Below, piece by piece: positions 6,822 through 8,113 of a DNA stretch of 8,113 nucleotides. The stretch comes from Bacillota bacterium (GTDB lineage: Bacteria > Bacillota > Sulfobacillia > Symbiobacteriales > ZC4RG38), in the NCBI GenBank assembly GCA_003242505.1, contig QGUP01000073.1:1-8113 (forward strand), in the 5' to 3' direction. Numbering within the stretch: position 1 is the first letter of the stretch; every line of letters begins with the position of its first letter. Below the pieces are notes generated by a model. It was not told where the DNA came from. It saw only the letters and a list, made by a program, of their open reading frames with translations, and ran no database searches. The translations under genes and the position numbers were made by a program.

Positions 6822-6847
6822 GGTCGCCGCGGCCTCGGGCGGCGACC
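6822..6847 (+). other. Strong GC hairpin in the cinA upstream leader
   Basis: GGTCGCCGC (6822-6830) pairs perfectly with GCGGCGACC (6839-6847) around an 8-base loop. No T-run follows on either strand, so it is not a typical intrinsic terminator, and no gene ends here. It lies 66 bp before the cinA ATG. An all-G/C palindrome at 6810-6823 overlaps its first two bases. It may be a structured 5' leader or simply a result of base composition. Confidence 0.4.
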
Positions 6848-6913
6848 CGGGGGCAGGACAGCCACTGGGGCGCGGCGAATTCCACCCGGGACCCTGGAGA
6901 AGGGGGACGCGGG

Positions 6914-8113
6914 ATGATCGTCGAGTGCGTCTTCGTAGGTACGGAACTGCTCCTGGGCGAGATCCTGAATACCAACGCCCAGTATCTGAGCCAACGGTTG
7001 GCAGAGTTGGGGATCGACCAGTACTTTCAGGTAACCGTTGGAGACAACCCGGACCGGTTGGAGGCAACCCTCCGCCAGGCCCTCAGCCGAGCCGACGTGG
7101 TGATCACCTCCGGGGGCCTCGGCCCGACCCCGGACGACATCACCCGGGAGGTGGCCGCCCGGGTGACCGGCCGGCCCCTCCGGCTGGACCCCGGGGTGCT
7201 GGCGGAGGTGGAGGGCTGGTTCCGGCGCACCGGTCGGACCATGCCGGAGAACAACCGGCGGCAGGCGCTGGTCCCGGAGGGAGCGACGGTGCTGCCCAAT
7301 CCAGTGGGCACCGCTCCGGGGCTGATCGTGCCGGCGGGGGACGGGTCCGGCAAGGCGCTGATCCTGCTGCCCGGGCCGCCCCACGAACTGCAGCGGATGT
7401 TCACGGACCACGTGGTGCCTTACCTCACCAGCCGGCTAGGGGACCGGCCCCTCCGGCTCTTCTCCCGGATCCTCCGGTTCTGCGGCATCGGTGAGTCGGC
7501 GCTGGCGGAGCTGCTCGGGGAGGACCTGCTGACCCGGTCCGATCCCACGGTGGCCCTCTACGCCAAGGTAGGGGAGGTCCACCTGCGGCTGGCCACCAAG
7601 GCGGCGACCCCGGAGGAGGCGGAGGGCCGCTTTGCCCCGGTGCTGGCGGCGGTCCGGGAGCGGGCAGGCCGCTACCTCTACGGCACCGACGCCACGGACC
7701 TGGAGACCGCGGTGGGGGCGCTCCTCCGGGAGCGGGGGGAGACCCTGGCCCTGGCGGAGTCCTGCACGGGGGGCCTGGTGGCCCAGCGGATTACCGCGGT
7801 GCCCGGCGCGTCCGCCTACTTCCTGGCGGGCTACGTCACCTACAGCAACGAGGCCAAGGTGGAGGTCCTGGGGGTACCCCGGGAGGTGCTCGCGGCCCAC
7901 GGGGCCGTGAGCGAGGCGACGGTCCGGGCCATGGCCACCGGCGCCCGGGAGCGGAGCGGTGCCACCTGGGCCGTCTCCATTTCCGGTATCGCCGGCCCGA
8001 CGGGCGGTACCCCGGAGAAGCCCGTGGGCACCGTCTGGATCGGCCTCGCCGGCCCAGGGGTGGTAGAGGCCCGGCGGTACCAGTTCCGGGGCAGCCGGCA
8101 GGAGATTCGGCAG
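6914..8113 (+). CDS. cinA: CinA-family protein: N-terminal CinA domain plus nicotinamide-nucleotide amidase PncC domain (3' end outside window)
   Basis: Exactly 400 codons are present. The family is about 415 residues, so only the last helix is missing at the window edge. The N-terminal MoaB/CinA-like domain shows GTELLLGEILNTNAQYLSQR (9-28), TVGDN (41-45), TSGGLGPTPDDITRE (65-79) and LPGPPHEL (152-159). A linking domain spans about 175-255. The C-terminal PncC domain shows AESCTGGL (281-288), ITAVPGASAYFLAGYVTYSN (293-312), Lys315 and SISGIAGPTGG (355-365). In characterised homologues the C-terminal domain deamidates NMN to nicotinate mononucleotide, recycling the NAD by-product, and the N-terminal domain has been linked to ADP-ribose hydrolysis. 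The historical name reflects competence-induced expression in some Bacillota. The ATG at 6914 has AAGGGGG seven bases upstream. It is divergent from the hydrogenase operon and could share its regulatory region. All family motifs look intact. Confidence 0.95.
   Translation, partial: MIVECVFVGTELLLGEILNTNAQYLSQRLAELGIDQYFQVTVGDNPDRLEATLRQALSRADVVITSGGLGPTPDDITREVAARVTGRPLRLDPGVLAEVEGWFRRTGRTMPENNRRQALVPEGATVLPNPVGTAPGLIVPAGDGSGKALILLPGPPHELQRMFTDHVVPYLTSRLGDRPLRLFSRILRFCGIGESALAELLGEDLLTRSDPTVALYAKVGEVHLRLATKAATPEEAEGRFAPVLAAVRERAGRYLYGTDATDLETAVGALLRERGETLALAESCTGGLVAQRITAVPGASAYFLAGYVTYSNEAKVEVLGVPREVLAAHGAVSEATVRAMATGARERSGATWAVSISGIAGPTGGTPEKPVGTVWIGLAGPGVVEARRYQFRGSRQEIRQ

Larger units (their letters stand above)
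6568..6913. other. Divergent intergenic region between hydC and cinA
   Basis: This 346-bp stretch holds no convincing gene on either strand. The half nearer hydC (6568-6715) is less GC-rich and carries the regulatory signals: a Rex-type palindrome (6636-6655), a second perfect palindrome (6599-6612) and possible promoters facing hydC. The half nearer cinA (about 6716-6913) is extremely GC-rich. It contains a chain of short inverted repeats: CCTGG/CCAGG at 6718-6722 and 6737-6741, CGGGC/GCCCG at 6750-6754 and 6759-6763, and a strong 9-bp hairpin at 6822-6847. It ends with the cinA ribosome site (AAGGGGG, 6900-6906). It probably contains promoters for both directions. Open frames crossing it lack an ATG with a ribosome site and look like GC-driven shadows. 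Confidence 0.8.

Noticed and set aside
6810..6823. Perfect palindrome CCGGGGCGCCCCGG as an operator
   Set aside because: It is made only of G and C in an extremely GC-rich stretch, so chance is a sufficient explanation.
6507..6917. Plus-strand frame ending in an ATGA overlap with the cinA start, considered as a leader peptide
   Set aside because: There is no in-frame ATG with a ribosome site near cinA, and the composition is Arg/Gly/Pro-rich shadow-like.
6533..7411. 292-residue minus-strand frame opposite the start of cinA
   Set aside because: It is antisense to well-conserved CinA motifs, covers the regulatory region, and has no recognisable domain.

Overview
The window is very GC-rich (roughly 70% by eye, with strong use of CGG arginine codons). 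It carries one minus-strand operon for an NAD(H)-linked, multi-subunit [FeFe]-hydrogenase. One divergent plus-strand gene, cinA, follows at the right-hand end. The hydrogenase type, the Rex-type operator and the cinA neighbour suit an anaerobic, possibly thermophilic, high-GC Bacillota (Firmicutes) lineage. That placement is an inference from gene type and composition; the window holds no rRNA or other marker.

Layout, reading the operon in its own direction from right to left: hydC (NuoE-like [2Fe-2S] subunit, 5965-6567); hydB (NuoF-like flavin and Fe-S subunit, 4067-5968, overlapping hydC by 4 nt); hydA (catalytic H-cluster subunit, 2307-4052); an aspartase/fumarase-superfamily lyase with a short C-terminus (934-2235); and hydF (H-cluster maturation GTPase, from 905 and cut by the window start just before its Fe-S motif). 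HydC and HydB take electrons to and from NAD(H). HydA runs the H-cluster reaction through a chain of Fe-S clusters. HydF assembles the [2Fe] subcluster for HydA. The lyase is probably linked to maturation or nitrogen metabolism, but its substrate is not proven. hydE and hydG are not in the window and may lie beyond base 1.

Between hydC and cinA is a 346-bp divergent intergenic region. It contains a perfect 20-bp palindrome, TTTGTGAACGCGTTCACAAA, which fits the operator consensus of the NADH-sensing repressor Rex. This suggests that the hydrogenase is switched on when NADH builds up. The region also holds a second perfect 14-bp palindrome, possible sigma-A-type promoters, and a GC-rich leader before cinA with a strong 9-bp hairpin. 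cinA (6914 to the window end, about 400 codons present) encodes the two-domain CinA/PncC protein of pyridine-nucleotide salvage and lacks only its last few residues.

I see no mobile elements, CRISPR arrays, tRNAs or rRNAs. The window is mostly a recognisable system. The points most worth a second look are the Rex operator and its placement, the truncated lyase inside the hydrogenase operon, and the unassigned palindromes in the intergenic region.
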